NCBI GenBank assembly: GCA_016717205.1
Contig: JADKGC010000007.1
Location: 124,001-188,000, forward strand
From: Candidatus Flexifilum breve
GTDB taxonomy: Bacteria > Chloroflexota > Anaerolineae > Aggregatilineales > Phototrophicaceae
Direction of reading: 5' to 3'
Length of the DNA: 64,000 bases
Of this stretch, positions 44,207 to 52,273 are shown in pieces (the first letter of the stretch is position 1; every line of letters starts with the position of its first letter). The notes beneath the pieces were generated by a model, which saw only the letters and a list, made by a program, of their open reading frames with translations, searched no databases and was not told the DNA's origin. The position numbers and the translations under genes were made by a program.

Positions 44207-46528
44207 GTGAGCGTCCGTCCGTACATCAGCCGCGCCAGTGTTGCGCGTCACCTCGATGCGCTCCTCTACGACTCGCACGCCGAGCCTCCGGCTGATCTCC
44301 ACGGGCTGCTGATTGTCGATCAGCGTGTGAGCGACCTCCCGCGCACCGAGCTTGACCGCGACTACGCCATCCGCGATCTGCTCACCGAATTGATTCTGAA
44401 CAGCTATTTCGCCATCCGCCGCGCCCTTGAACTCTCGTTTCCCTCACTCGATCTTCCGCTCGCCGCCGCTGCCGACTGGCTGCGGGAGGACGCCGCCCCG
44501 CGCAACCCCGAGCTGCTCGCCTGGAGCTTGCTCTATCATCGCTACATCCGCGCCGACCTCAATCTCACGACGGCGCAGCTCGCTGACCTCATCAGTGCCA
44601 CGGAACGCACGTTTCGCCGTTATCAGGCGTACGCCGTGCGCCAACTGACGTATCGCCTCATCCAGATCGAGACGCAGGCGCGCGCCGATCACAAGCGCCG
44701 CTACCTCGCGCTCGCGCTGCCCGCGCCTGTCCCGCTCATCGGTCGCGCCGCCGATCTGGACGCCGCCGAGCAGCTTCTGCTCACGACCACGCCCGCGCAT
44801 CTGCTTGTCAGCGGCGTGCTCGGGGTGGGGAAATCCGCCTTCGCCGCCGCACTCCTGCGCCGCTGGATCGAGGCTGACCGCCTCGACGCGGTCGTCTGGC
44901 TTGACCAGCCGACCTCCGCCCAAGCCGTCCTCGACCACCTCACCGACCATTTGCTGCCCGAAGGCGTCGATCTCGCGGCACGCTTACACGGCTTTCGTCT
45001 CGGCCTCGTGCTTGACGACCTCGCCGCGTTCCCCTCCGCCGACCTTGAATCGCTGCTGCGCACGCTCAGCTCGACCACCGTCATCTTAACGCATACCGTC
45101 CATCTCCCGCTTGATGTGGCGCACTTCACCCTGCGCGATCTCGCGCCGGCGGACGCCGAACTGCTCGTGCGCGATCTCCTCCAGCGCCACAGCGCTGCTG
45201 ACCTGCCTGACTACCGCGCCATCGCCGCCTACTGCGTCGACCATGTCGGCGGCAACCCGGACGCGCTCAAGGCGTTGCTGCTCAACTGGGCGTTCGAAGA
45301 CGGTGCGCAGCTCGCCGACCGGGTGCTGCAGCACTTTTTTGGTCGCCTCTTTGACTCCCTACCTTCTGCCGCGCAGATCGCGTGGTGCGCGCTCGCCCTT
45401 GCGCCCCGCCTCCCGTGGGACGCCCTGACCGACTTCGCCGTGCCGCCGCTGCTGCGCCACCATCTCGCCGACCGTCACGGCGCGGACGTCCTGCTCAGCG
45501 TCAACGGCGCGCGCGAACTCATCTTCCGTTCGACCACGCCCGCCGTCTCCGCCGCCCTTGCTGACCTGATCGCCGCGCTTTCCACCCTCAGCCCGCCCAC
45601 AATTTACCCCATTGCTGAACACGTGCTCGCCGCGAATTCTCCCCTGCTCCCCATCGATCAGCGCATCGCGTGGTGCCGTCGTTTCTGCTTCATCGGCCTT
45701 GAACGGGGACGCCACGGCCGCTGGCGTGCCATCCTTGAAGACCTCGCCCGCCATACGCAGCTCGATGTGCATCTGCGCACCCTCTACGGCGTGATCCTCC
45801 GCCGCCTTGGGGATTGGGACGCTGCGCAGACCGTCTTCCTCGACGCCGCGACCGAATTTGGCCGCGCGGGTAAGTTTCGCGATCAAGCCTATGTGCTGCT
45901 TGAATGGAGTATCGCCGTCAAATATCAGGGGCGATACCAGCACGCGCTTGATCTCATCGCGCAGGCGCGTCGCTCGCGCCAGTTGGACGCTGATCTGCGT
46001 TTGCGCCTGACTCTCCTCGAAGCGCAAATCCTCATCGAAGCGGGGCAGGGCAGTCGCGCTCTGCAGCTGCTCGACGCCCTCCAGCTTGACTCGCTGCACC
46101 CGGACGTTTCGCGTGTGCTCATGGTGCAAGGTGAAGCCTATCTCGCGCTCGGCGACTATGCCGCCAGCCGCCGCCATGCCGAAGCCGCGCTCGTGACCGC
46201 TTCACGGGATCTACTCACTCAGGTCAGCCTCTATACCACTATTGGCCGCACCTACGAAGGCGAAGGGCAGTTGCTGGTTGCCGAAAGCTACTTAGCCCGG
46301 GTTGTCTCGCTGCTTGAACAGGCCGACGATCCTTACGCGCTGGCCCGCGCGCAAACCAACCTCGCCGCGCTCCTCATCAAAATGCGCGATCAAGGCCTGC
46401 CGCGCGACCATGCCGCAGCCGATGCCCGCCAACTGCTCACCGCCGCCGAAACCACGCAAACCCGCCTCGGTGATCAGGTTGGCCTCATGACCACGCGCCA
46501 CAACCGCAGCATCCTCCACAACACTTGA
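44207..46528 (+). CDS. STAND-type NTPase with TPR-like C-terminus
   Basis: 773 residues, GTG start. Residues 1-170 form an unrecognised helical domain ending in a possible HTH (LTTAQLADLISATERTFRRYQAY). The nucleotide-binding part begins PVPLIGRAADLDAAEQLL, has Walker A GVLGVGKSAFA (about 203-213) and Walker B LGLVLDDLA, then a NACHT/NB-ARC-like arm with GNPDALKALL (the GxP motif). Residues 480-770 hold helical TPR-like repeats (ILRRLGDWDAAQTVFLDAATEFGR, GEAYLALGDYAASRRHAEAALV). STAND proteins switch on by oligomerising upon ligand sensing. The N-domain could be DNA-binding or an effector; neither is established. Confidence 0.8.
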   Translation: MSVRPYISRASVARHLDALLYDSHAEPPADLHGLLIVDQRVSDLPRTELDRDYAIRDLLTELILNSYFAIRRALELSFPSLDLPLAAAADWLREDAAPRNPELLAWSLLYHRYIRADLNLTTAQLADLISATERTFRRYQAYAVRQLTYRLIQIETQARADHKRRYLALALPAPVPLIGRAADLDAAEQLLLTTTPAHLLVSGVLGVGKSAFAAALLRRWIEADRLDAVVWLDQPTSAQAVLDHLTDHLLPEGVDLAARLHGFRLGLVLDDLAAFPSADLESLLRTLSSTTVILTHTVHLPLDVAHFTLRDLAPADAELLVRDLLQRHSAADLPDYRAIAAYCVDHVGGNPDALKALLLNWAFEDGAQLADRVLQHFFGRLFDSLPSAAQIAWCALALAPRLPWDALTDFAVPPLLRHHLADRHGADVLLSVNGARELIFRSTTPAVSAALADLIAALSTLSPPTIYPIAEHVLAANSPLLPIDQRIAWCRRFCFIGLERGRHGRWRAILEDLARHTQLDVHLRTLYGVILRRLGDWDAAQTVFLDAATEFGRAGKFRDQAYVLLEWSIAVKYQGRYQHALDLIAQARRSRQLDADLRLRLTLLEAQILIEAGQGSRALQLLDALQLDSLHPDVSRVLMVQGEAYLALGDYAASRRHAEAALVTASRDLLTQVSLYTTIGRTYEGEGQLLVAESYLARVVSLLEQADDPYALARAQTNLAALLIKMRDQGLPRDHAAADARQLLTAAETTQTRLGDQVGLMTTRHNRSILHNT

Positions 46529-46625
46529 TGTTCGCAGACGCCTTATACTCCGAGTCGTCGTCTTCCAAAAACCTTGGTAATTTCGGAGTCCTGCAAATTG
46601 CGCGAACACGGGTACGGCGAGTCTG

Positions 46626-46672
46626 CTGTCTCCCCTCCCTGAATTCGGGGAGGGGCCGGGGGTGGGGTCGAT
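46626..46672. repeat. GAATTC-centred dispersed repeat
   Basis: CTCCCCTCCCTGAATTCGGG continued by GAGGGGCCGGGGGTGGGG, the same unit as at 30624, 30765, 37832 and (inverted) 42553. Confidence 0.7.
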
Positions 46673-46748
46673 TCCAAGCTACCCTTCGTCTGAAAGCCGC
46701 TGGAAATGCCCTCGTCCCGAATCGGCCCGGGAGTGAGGTCACACCATA

Positions 46749-46777
46749 TTGCCACTTCCCCGCGTCTCCGCTAAAAT
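46749..46777 (+). promoter_or_regulatory. Promoter for tRNA-Arg
   Basis: TTGCCA and TAAAAT with a 17-base spacer, 10 bases before the tRNA 5' end. Confidence 0.7.
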
Positions 46778-46787
46778 AAGAGTCGTT

Positions 46788-46860
46788 GCGCCCATAGCTC
46801 AATGGATAGAGCGCCGGTCTTCGGAACCGTAGGTTGTGGGTTCGAATCCCTCTGGGCGCG
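46788..46860 (+). tRNA. tRNA-Arg (UCG)
   Basis: 73 bases. The acceptor stem GCGCCCA pairs with TGGGCGC, the D arm is GCTCAATGGATAGAGC, the anticodon loop CTTCGGA carries TCG, and the T arm is GTGGGTTCGAATCCCTC with a weak closing pair. The top of the anticodon stem has a C27-U43 mismatch. The discriminator is G; CCA is not encoded. Confidence 0.93.
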
Positions 46861-46864
46861 CAGG

Positions 46865-46889
46865 ACATCCAGCCTCGCTGGATGTTTTC
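46865..46889 (+). terminator. Intrinsic terminator after tRNA-Arg
   Basis: ACATCCAGC, loop CTC, GCTGGATGTTTT: a 9-base stem and short T-run five bases after the tRNA, almost the same stem as after tRNA-Leu. Confidence 0.8.
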
Positions 46890-46944
46890 ATTTGCGCCGA
46901 AATCGCTCTATAATGTTTTTGTCGTTGGTTCACAGAGGGTGCTG

Positions 46945-47388
46945 ATGGACTATTCAGGCTATTCACCCGATCAACTGGTCGATTTGTTCGCGGACAAAAC
47001 GCAGCGCAACGATGTTATTCGTGCGCTCATCGGCGGCTTGACTGCTACCGAACTGCGCCGCGTGCACGTGTCAGATGCCGCGCAAGTCGCCCTCATCCGC
47101 GGCCTCAAGCATGGCAACAGCAAGGTTCGCTGGTGGTGCATTCAGTTGCTGGATCATATCGCCGATGAAACCTACGTCGCTCCGCTGTTGGCTGCCGCCT
47201 ACACCGACCCCACGCCCAGGAATCGCCGCCATGCCATCCACGCGCTCGCCTGCGAAAAATGCAAACCGGATCGCTGCCGCCTGCGCGTTGACATTCGCGC
47301 CGACCTGCGCCAGATGATGCAGTTTGATCCTGATCCGTCCGTGCGTGAGACTGCTCGACTTGAACTCGCCGAACTCGAAGCGGCCTAA
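46945..47388 (+). CDS. Small HEAT-repeat-like protein
   Basis: 147 residues. Alternating helices resemble HEAT/PBS-lyase repeats: VALIRGLKHGNSKVRWWCIQLLDHIADETYVAPLLAAAYTDP, then RNRRHAIHALACEKCKPDRC and a final helix ending in RETARLELAELEA. Such short HEAT proteins bind other proteins. A CxxC(x5)C group (ACEKCKPDRC) could hold a metal. GAGGG lies 7 bases before the ATG. It begins 85 bases after the tRNA and is 2 bases from the next gene. Confidence 0.75.
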   Translation: MDYSGYSPDQLVDLFADKTQRNDVIRALIGGLTATELRRVHVSDAAQVALIRGLKHGNSKVRWWCIQLLDHIADETYVAPLLAAAYTDPTPRNRRHAIHALACEKCKPDRCRLRVDIRADLRQMMQFDPDPSVRETARLELAELEAA

Positions 47389-47390
47389 CG

Positions 47391-48137
47391 ATGTCTACCT
47401 TCAAGCTTTTGACCCTCAACCTGCGCCATAACGCGGATCGCTGGCCCGAACGCCGCTCGCTCGTCGCCGCCGCGCTCGCCGCTCACGACGCCGACGTGAT
47501 CGCGTTTCAGGAAGTTTGGCTCCCCATCCAGCAAGCCGATCTCCTTGCCGCGGATCTCGCTGCCTTGACGGGGGCGCCTGCCTACACGATCCGCGTTCAG
47601 CCTAAAACTGGCGCAGAGTTTGACCGCGAAGGGATTGCCTTGCTCTCCCGCTTGCCTGTTCTCGAATCGTCAAGCGTCGATTTGCCTGTTGGTAATCGGG
47701 TGGCTCAGCGTATACGTGTGCTCAAAGACGGTCATGCTTTCGACGTTGTGAACACCCATCTGCATCACGAGCCGGAATCGGATGAGTCCATCCGCGAACC
47801 GCAGATGCGCGCGCTCCTTGACTGGCTGACTGTCTCACCGGATCGTAATTGGCTGGTCTGTGGTGATTTCAACGCGCAGCCCCACTCCACCACCGTCCAG
47901 CGCATTTCGGCGCGCTTCCGCTCTGCTTACGCGACACTCCACGGTGCCGATCCGCTTACCTTCCCGACGCCGTTAGTCAATTACGACTACCCGCCGGTCG
48001 CCCTTGACTACATCTTCTTTGATCCTGCTCGCCTCACTCCGACCGCCGCCGAACTCGTCGCCGCGCAGCCCGCCGCCCATGACCCGCGCCTCTATCCCTC
48101 CGACCATTTCGGCCTCACCGCCACCTTCACCACTTAG
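47391..48137 (+). CDS. Endonuclease/exonuclease/phosphatase-family hydrolase
   Basis: 248 residues of the EEP fold. It has TLNLRHNADRW (Asn ligand) at the start, VIAFQEVWLPIQQ (metal Glu, about 40), NTHLHHEPES (His), CGDFNAQPHSTT (Asp/Asn) and YPSDHFGLTATF (Asp-His at the end), which are the five conserved groups. Substrates of the family range from DNA to phospholipids and inositol phosphates; no signal peptide is seen, so it is probably cytoplasmic. It follows the HEAT-like gene with a 2-base gap, suggesting co-translation. Confidence 0.88.
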   Translation: MSTFKLLTLNLRHNADRWPERRSLVAAALAAHDADVIAFQEVWLPIQQADLLAADLAALTGAPAYTIRVQPKTGAEFDREGIALLSRLPVLESSSVDLPVGNRVAQRIRVLKDGHAFDVVNTHLHHEPESDESIREPQMRALLDWLTVSPDRNWLVCGDFNAQPHSTTVQRISARFRSAYATLHGADPLTFPTPLVNYDYPPVALDYIFFDPARLTPTAAELVAAQPAAHDPRLYPSDHFGLTATFTT

Positions 48138-48180
48138 TTCCCCGCTCCTCTTTTCGGAGAGGCGATTTAGGGGTGAGGTT
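48138..48180. repeat. Diverged GAGAGG-family repeat between convergent genes
   Basis: CCGCTCCTCTTTTCGGAGAG followed by GGGGTGAGG lies between convergent genes and may end both transcripts. Confidence 0.6.
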
Positions 48181-48205
48181 AGCTTTCCGACCCATTGCGT
48201 AGCCC

Positions 48206-49039
48206 TCAACGCTTCTTCGTGAATTTCGGGGTTTTCTCTTTGCGGAGTTCCACGTCCGGCGGGTCATCATAGCTTGTGTTCCGTTCGATCAGCTTCACGC
48301 TCAGTGTCGTCACGCCTTTAACCTTCGCGCCGTTCATCTGGTGCACGAGTTGTTTTGCCGCCCGCCGTCCTAGTTCCTCGACATCTGCCGCCACGGTGGT
48401 CAGCTTGCCCCGGCGGGCTTCCGGCCCATCGCCGAACCCCACAACTGACACATCCTGTGGGACACGGCGTTTTTTGCGCTTCAGCGTGTCGATCACCGCC
48501 AGCGCCATCATATAGTCGCTCGCGACCACCGCGTCAAAGTCGTGCCCCTCAGCTAGAAATGCCTCGAGCGCCGCCGCTGCTTTGTCGGGCGCAAACTCTC
48601 CGTTGATTGTGCCCGCGGCGCTCACCGAATAGCGCATTAGCGCATCGGTGAACGCTGTCGCGCGCTGTTCGGTATCATATTGACCCGCCGCGCCGCGCAC
48701 CAACACCAACTTGCGCCGCCCGCACTGGACTGCCACATGCTTGACCAATTCCAACATGCCTTGACGGTTGTCAAAGACCACCGCGGGTAAGCCGGGTAGG
48801 GCATGGCTCACCAGCGTGATCGGTCTCCCCGCCTCCTGTGTCCTCGCGAGCCATTCCGGGGTAGCGGCATTCGCGATCACGAGCCAACCATCCGCAGCGT
48901 TTGGCGCTGGCGCCGCTCTGCTTCCCGAAAAGACCTCAATCGCGCACGGCTTGGTGTCGGCGGTGACCCACGCGCCCTTGATGATCGCCTGTTGAAACAC
49001 GCCCGTTTCGTCGTTGGTGATTACGCCGATGGTCTCCAT
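48206..49039 (-). CDS. LacI-type sugar-sensing domain protein without DNA-binding domain
   Basis: 277 residues. The whole length matches the periplasmic-binding-protein-like sensor of LacI/GalR regulators: GLPAVVFDNRQGMLELVKHV, RRKLVLVRGAAGQYDTEQRATAF, HDFDAVVASDYMMALAVIDTL and VPQDVSVVGFGDGPEARRGKLTTV. The normal 60-residue HTH headpiece is missing; the start METIGVITND falls at strand 1 of the sensor. There is no signal peptide, so it is cytoplasmic. Its start codon overlaps the stop of the ROK regulator gene (TGATG), implying joint translation and a shared regulatory job. A basic 20-residue tail ends the protein. Confidence 0.82.
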   Translation of the reverse strand: METIGVITNDETGVFQQAIIKGAWVTADTKPCAIEVFSGSRAAPAPNAADGWLVIANAATPEWLARTQEAGRPITLVSHALPGLPAVVFDNRQGMLELVKHVAVQCGRRKLVLVRGAAGQYDTEQRATAFTDALMRYSVSAAGTINGEFAPDKAAAALEAFLAEGHDFDAVVASDYMMALAVIDTLKRKKRRVPQDVSVVGFGDGPEARRGKLTTVAADVEELGRRAAKQLVHQMNGAKVKGVTTLSVKLIERNTSYDDPPDVELRKEKTPKFTKKR

Positions 49040-50205
49040 CAAACCAACCCCAGTTCCATCTGGATTGCGCGATACGCCGCCCCCAATGCCGCCAGATTCG
49101 GCAGTTCGTCAATCGAAAATGTCACGCGCGCCCCGGCTTGTGTGCTCAGCGGCAGGCGCTTCCGCACGTTCTTGAGGAACGCCTCGCCTAGGGCACTGAT
49201 CTCCCCGGTGATCGCCAGATGATTGGGCTGCAGCAGTGTGATGATCCAACCGCACACCTCGGCCACCTGTGCCGCCAGTTCATCACTCAGCGTGAGCGCT
49301 GCCGGATCGTTCTGTTCGGCGGCGTGCCGGATGTGTAGATAATTCAGGTTTGTGGTCTGGAGATACGGGCTCGCGTGTTCTCGTCCCAACGCCCGCGCTC
49401 GTTCGCGGACTCCCGACCACCCGAGTCGGGCATCCAGTGTGCTGCCACCCACTCTCATCGACCCGATTTCGCTGCCCAACTGCTGCTCGGCGCTCTCCAG
49501 CACGGCGCCCATCCCCACGCCTTCGCTGATTGTGAGCATCGCCAGTCGCTCGTTGACGCCTTCCAGTGGATTCTGATGCTTGAAGCGGTGTTTTGCGCTG
49601 TACAGTGCGAACGCCGCTAGAGCGCTGCTGTTCGCGCTGTACACCGGGACTTCCAGTCGTTCGGCGACCGCTTCGCCTACCAGGATTGGGCTGAGGCTGA
49701 AGCGCGGCGCGTAGATTGCCCCATCCGGCAGCACTTCGCCCGCGCTGCCGATTCCTATGCACAGCAGTGGTGCGTCCAATTGCGCGATCAGTCCATGCAC
49801 AACTTCGCCTAAGCGCGGCACGAATTCTTCGTCGATACCCGCGTCATTGAACGGCGTCAGCGTGCCGATCTCCACGTCATGCGCGGCGATCAATTCGCCG
49901 TCCAGTGTGGTGAGCACGCCCATGATCTCCGTAGGCGTCAGCCACAGACCGATTACCTCGCGGGCGCTCGGCACAAAGCGCAGCAGGCGCGGACGCTTGC
50001 CGCCGCTGTCCGTCGAGTCCCCGAAGCCGCCTTCGCTCAGAAACCCCTCGGTAATCAGCCCATCGACCAATTCGGAAATGGTCGGTTTCGAGAGCCCTGT
50101 TTCCAGTGCCAGCGCCGCGCGGCTCGTCGCCGTGCCGTCATAGACATGACGCAGCACCAACTGTCGATTGTGCCCTCGGATTTGTCCGCGCGTCGCCTTC
50201 TTCAC
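49039..50205 (-). CDS. ROK-family transcriptional regulator
   Basis: 388 residues from GTG (VKKATRGQIRGHNRQLVL). The N-terminal winged helix is TSRAALALETGLSKPTISELVDGLITEGFL (about 24-53). The ROK sugar-kinase-like domain follows, with IGIGSAGEVLPDG and a likely ligand pocket, but the usual CxCGxxGC zinc motif is not present and the ATP motif is weak, so it is a sensor rather than a kinase. An open frame to 50514 adds about 103 codons, all translated repeats. ROK regulators commonly respond to GlcNAc or other aminosugars; the NagZ-like gene lies directly upstream. Confidence 0.85.
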   Translation of the reverse strand: MKKATRGQIRGHNRQLVLRHVYDGTATSRAALALETGLSKPTISELVDGLITEGFLSEGGFGDSTDSGGKRPRLLRFVPSAREVIGLWLTPTEIMGVLTTLDGELIAAHDVEIGTLTPFNDAGIDEEFVPRLGEVVHGLIAQLDAPLLCIGIGSAGEVLPDGAIYAPRFSLSPILVGEAVAERLEVPVYSANSSALAAFALYSAKHRFKHQNPLEGVNERLAMLTISEGVGMGAVLESAEQQLGSEIGSMRVGGSTLDARLGWSGVRERARALGREHASPYLQTTNLNYLHIRHAAEQNDPAALTLSDELAAQVAEVCGWIITLLQPNHLAITGEISALGEAFLKNVRKRLPLSTQAGARVTFSIDELPNLAALGAAYRAIQMELGLV

Positions 50206-50285
50206 TTGCCCCCACTTTCCACTCTTGGTTAAAGCGCAGGTCCTGCTCCTCTCACTGGAGCGAAGACCAAGCGGGCGAGGTGCCT

Positions 50286-50629
50286 TTCCCCTCTCCTTTA
50301 GGAGAGGGGCAGGGGTGAGGTTGACTTTCCCCCCTGCAACCTCCTCTATGAAACCTGCGCTCACCCCTCGGTGAGTCCGCTTTTCACGTCTCCTCGCCTC
50401 GTTTTGGCGAGAGATTTTGAGGATGAGGTTGGTTCCCCCTCTCCCCACGGAGAGGGGGTTAGGGGGTGAGGTTGACTTTCCCCCTGCAACCTCCTCTATG
50501 AAACCTGCGCTCACCCCCCGGCGAGTCCGCTTTTCACGTCTCCTCGCCTCGTTTTGGCGAGAGATTTCGAGGATGAGGTTGGTTTCCCCCTCTCCCTACG
50601 GAGAGGGCGGTAGGGGGTGAAGTTGCCTC
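50286..50629. repeat. Tandemly duplicated 151-base repeat block
   Basis: A block with a GAGAGGGG repeat, GACTTTCCCCCTGCAACCTC and a CGCCTCGTTTTGGCGAGAGA hairpin is present twice (about 50286-50436 and 50437-50588) with few differences. A third partial copy starts at 50589. No gene lies in 50206-50632. Confidence 0.75.
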
Positions 50630-50632
50630 CCC

Positions 50633-52126
50633 CTAAAACCGTTCCTGCGGAATCTTGCACGGCAGCACCCCGCGCGCCTCAATCTCCCCGAACAACACCC
50701 GCGCCACCGCTTCCATACTCACTGGTCGAATGCTGTACGTGCACAAATAGTTCTCGATGCTCGGGAACTCGACCAGATCGTACGGCGCGCGCAGCGCAAT
50801 CACAATCGGCTGCTTGCCCCGCGCCTGCAGTTCGTTCACCAGTGCGGCCTGCGTCGCATCCCGGTAGGCATTGATCGTCCCGACGATCACGGTATCCGCC
50901 GACTCCGCCACCTGCACAATTGCCGCCACATCCGCCGCGCCCATCGGGATCTGCATGTGCGTGGTGTGCGGATGGCGCTTGCTGATCGCTTCGGCGAGCT
51001 TGATCTTCACCGTGGCTGACGTATCGGCGGGCGTTAGGTTTTCGGGATAGGGCGTGATCACGAGGATATGGGCATCATCCGCCGGATTCAGACGCACATC
51101 ACCTTTCACCCGTGTGATCGATGCCTCGGCAATCTCCCGCGCAATCGCTTGATGTTCCGCGCATCCCACCACGTCAAACGCGGGCAGAGTAGTGGCTAAC
51201 TTCTGCCGCACCGCGTTGATGCGCGCGACCGATGCCGCATTCTCGGTGAAGCGCGTCATCAATTCCATCTGCCCTTTGATGTGTCCCAGCAGAATCAAGT
51301 CCGCGCCCGCGTCGAGCGCCGCCTGAATGCTCTCCTCGTTACCGTGCCGCGCCACTGCCCACATGTCCATCGCATCGGTGATCACCAGCCCGTCAAAGCC
51401 GAGTTCGCGCCGCAGCAGATCGGTCAGGATTTTGCGTGACATCGTCGCTGGCCAATCCGGGTCAAGCGTCGTCACGCGGATGTGCGCCGACATAATGGCA
51501 TCCACGCCCGCTTTGATCGCCTCGCGGAACGGCGCCAGTTCCACCCGGTGAATGCGCTCGCTGTCATACGGGATGATCGCATCGCCGTGGTGCGTGTCCG
51601 CTCCAGTGTCGCCGTGCCCGGGGAAGTGTTTCGCCGTCGCGATTAACCCCTGGGCCTGCATCCCGTGGATCATCCCGATCCCGAGCGCGCTCACCGCCTC
51701 CGGTTCATCCCCGAACGACCGCAGTCCAATCACCGGGTTCGCCGGGTTGATATTCACATCCACCGACGGCGCAAAGTTCATGTTCATGCCCATCGCCAGC
51801 AGTTCCCGCGCCAGTACACGCCCGGCTTTCTCCGCCAGCGCCACCGAGCGCGTCGCCCCGAGCGCCATATTGCCCGGCAGCTCCGTCGCCCCACCCGTGA
51901 TCGCAATGAGCTGTCCGCCTTCCTGGTCAATCCCAATCAGCGGCGGGGGATTGCCACCTTTGGCTGCCGCGTGGCGCAATGCCTCACTCAATTCGCGCAG
52001 CTGCGCGGGCGTCTCCACATTCATGTACGCGAACAAGCAGAAACTGCTTATCTGCCCGCGCTCCACCCCCACCAGAATGTCCGTCGGCGCCCGCAACCCG
52101 GTAAAACTGTGCATCAACTGCCGCAT
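50633..52126 (-). CDS. GH3 beta-N-acetylhexosaminidase (NagZ-like)
   Basis: 497 residues, no signal peptide. The GH3 barrel has PPLIGIDQEGGQLIAI, NMNFAPSVDVNINP, the NagZ signature KHFPGHGDTGADTHHGD (His-Asp catalytic dyad loop) and the nucleophile Asp in LVITDAMDMWAVA (about 258). The C-terminal 160 residues form an alpha/beta domain (DTVIVGTINAYRDATQAALV). Cytoplasmic NagZ enzymes release GlcNAc from muropeptides or chitin fragments, and this layout suits intracellular recycling. GGAG lies 7 bases before the ATG. It is divergent from the SIS-domain gene. Confidence 0.88.
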   Translation of the reverse strand: MRQLMHSFTGLRAPTDILVGVERGQISSFCLFAYMNVETPAQLRELSEALRHAAAKGGNPPPLIGIDQEGGQLIAITGGATELPGNMALGATRSVALAEKAGRVLARELLAMGMNMNFAPSVDVNINPANPVIGLRSFGDEPEAVSALGIGMIHGMQAQGLIATAKHFPGHGDTGADTHHGDAIIPYDSERIHRVELAPFREAIKAGVDAIMSAHIRVTTLDPDWPATMSRKILTDLLRRELGFDGLVITDAMDMWAVARHGNEESIQAALDAGADLILLGHIKGQMELMTRFTENAASVARINAVRQKLATTLPAFDVVGCAEHQAIAREIAEASITRVKGDVRLNPADDAHILVITPYPENLTPADTSATVKIKLAEAISKRHPHTTHMQIPMGAADVAAIVQVAESADTVIVGTINAYRDATQAALVNELQARGKQPIVIALRAPYDLVEFPSIENYLCTYSIRPVSMEAVARVLFGEIEARGVLPCKIPQERF

Positions 52127-52195
52127 GTGCTGTCTCCACTTTCGCTGTCCGCGCGTACCCTTAATCGACTCGCGCGTATGAATTTCGTTTGCTTC

Positions 52196-52250
52196 ACTTG
52201 TTAGTTAGTTAACTTTACTTACTTCTCACTTTGTGGTAGTATAAGGAGCA
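52196..52250. promoter_or_regulatory. Divergent promoter region with ROK-type operator-like dyad
   Basis: GTTAGTTAGTTAACTTTACT plus TAC (about 52200-52222) is an imperfect dyad centred on AGTTAACT. It overlaps a possible -35 (TTTACT, 52214-52219) that is followed, 17 bases on, by TAGTAT as -10 for the plus-strand SIS gene. AT-rich TTAGTTAAC dyads resemble known ROK-family operators. The region also lies upstream of the NagZ-like gene. Confidence 0.5.
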
Positions 52251-52273
52251 TAATTGAGGGTGTCAAGGGGGCG

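Noticed and set aside
46485..46868. Minus-strand open frame reading APRGIRTHNLRFRRPALYPL
   Set aside because: It is the antisense of tRNA-Arg, again a classic false call.
50206..50514. N-terminal extension of the ROK regulator
   Set aside because: It encodes the 151-base tandem block twice (GVSAGFIEEVAGGK appears in both copies); the HTH begins after the GTG at 50205.
50286..50629. Tandem repeats as a possible CRISPR array
   Set aside because: Units are 151 bases long with nearly identical interiors, not short repeats with unique spacers; no cas genes are nearby.
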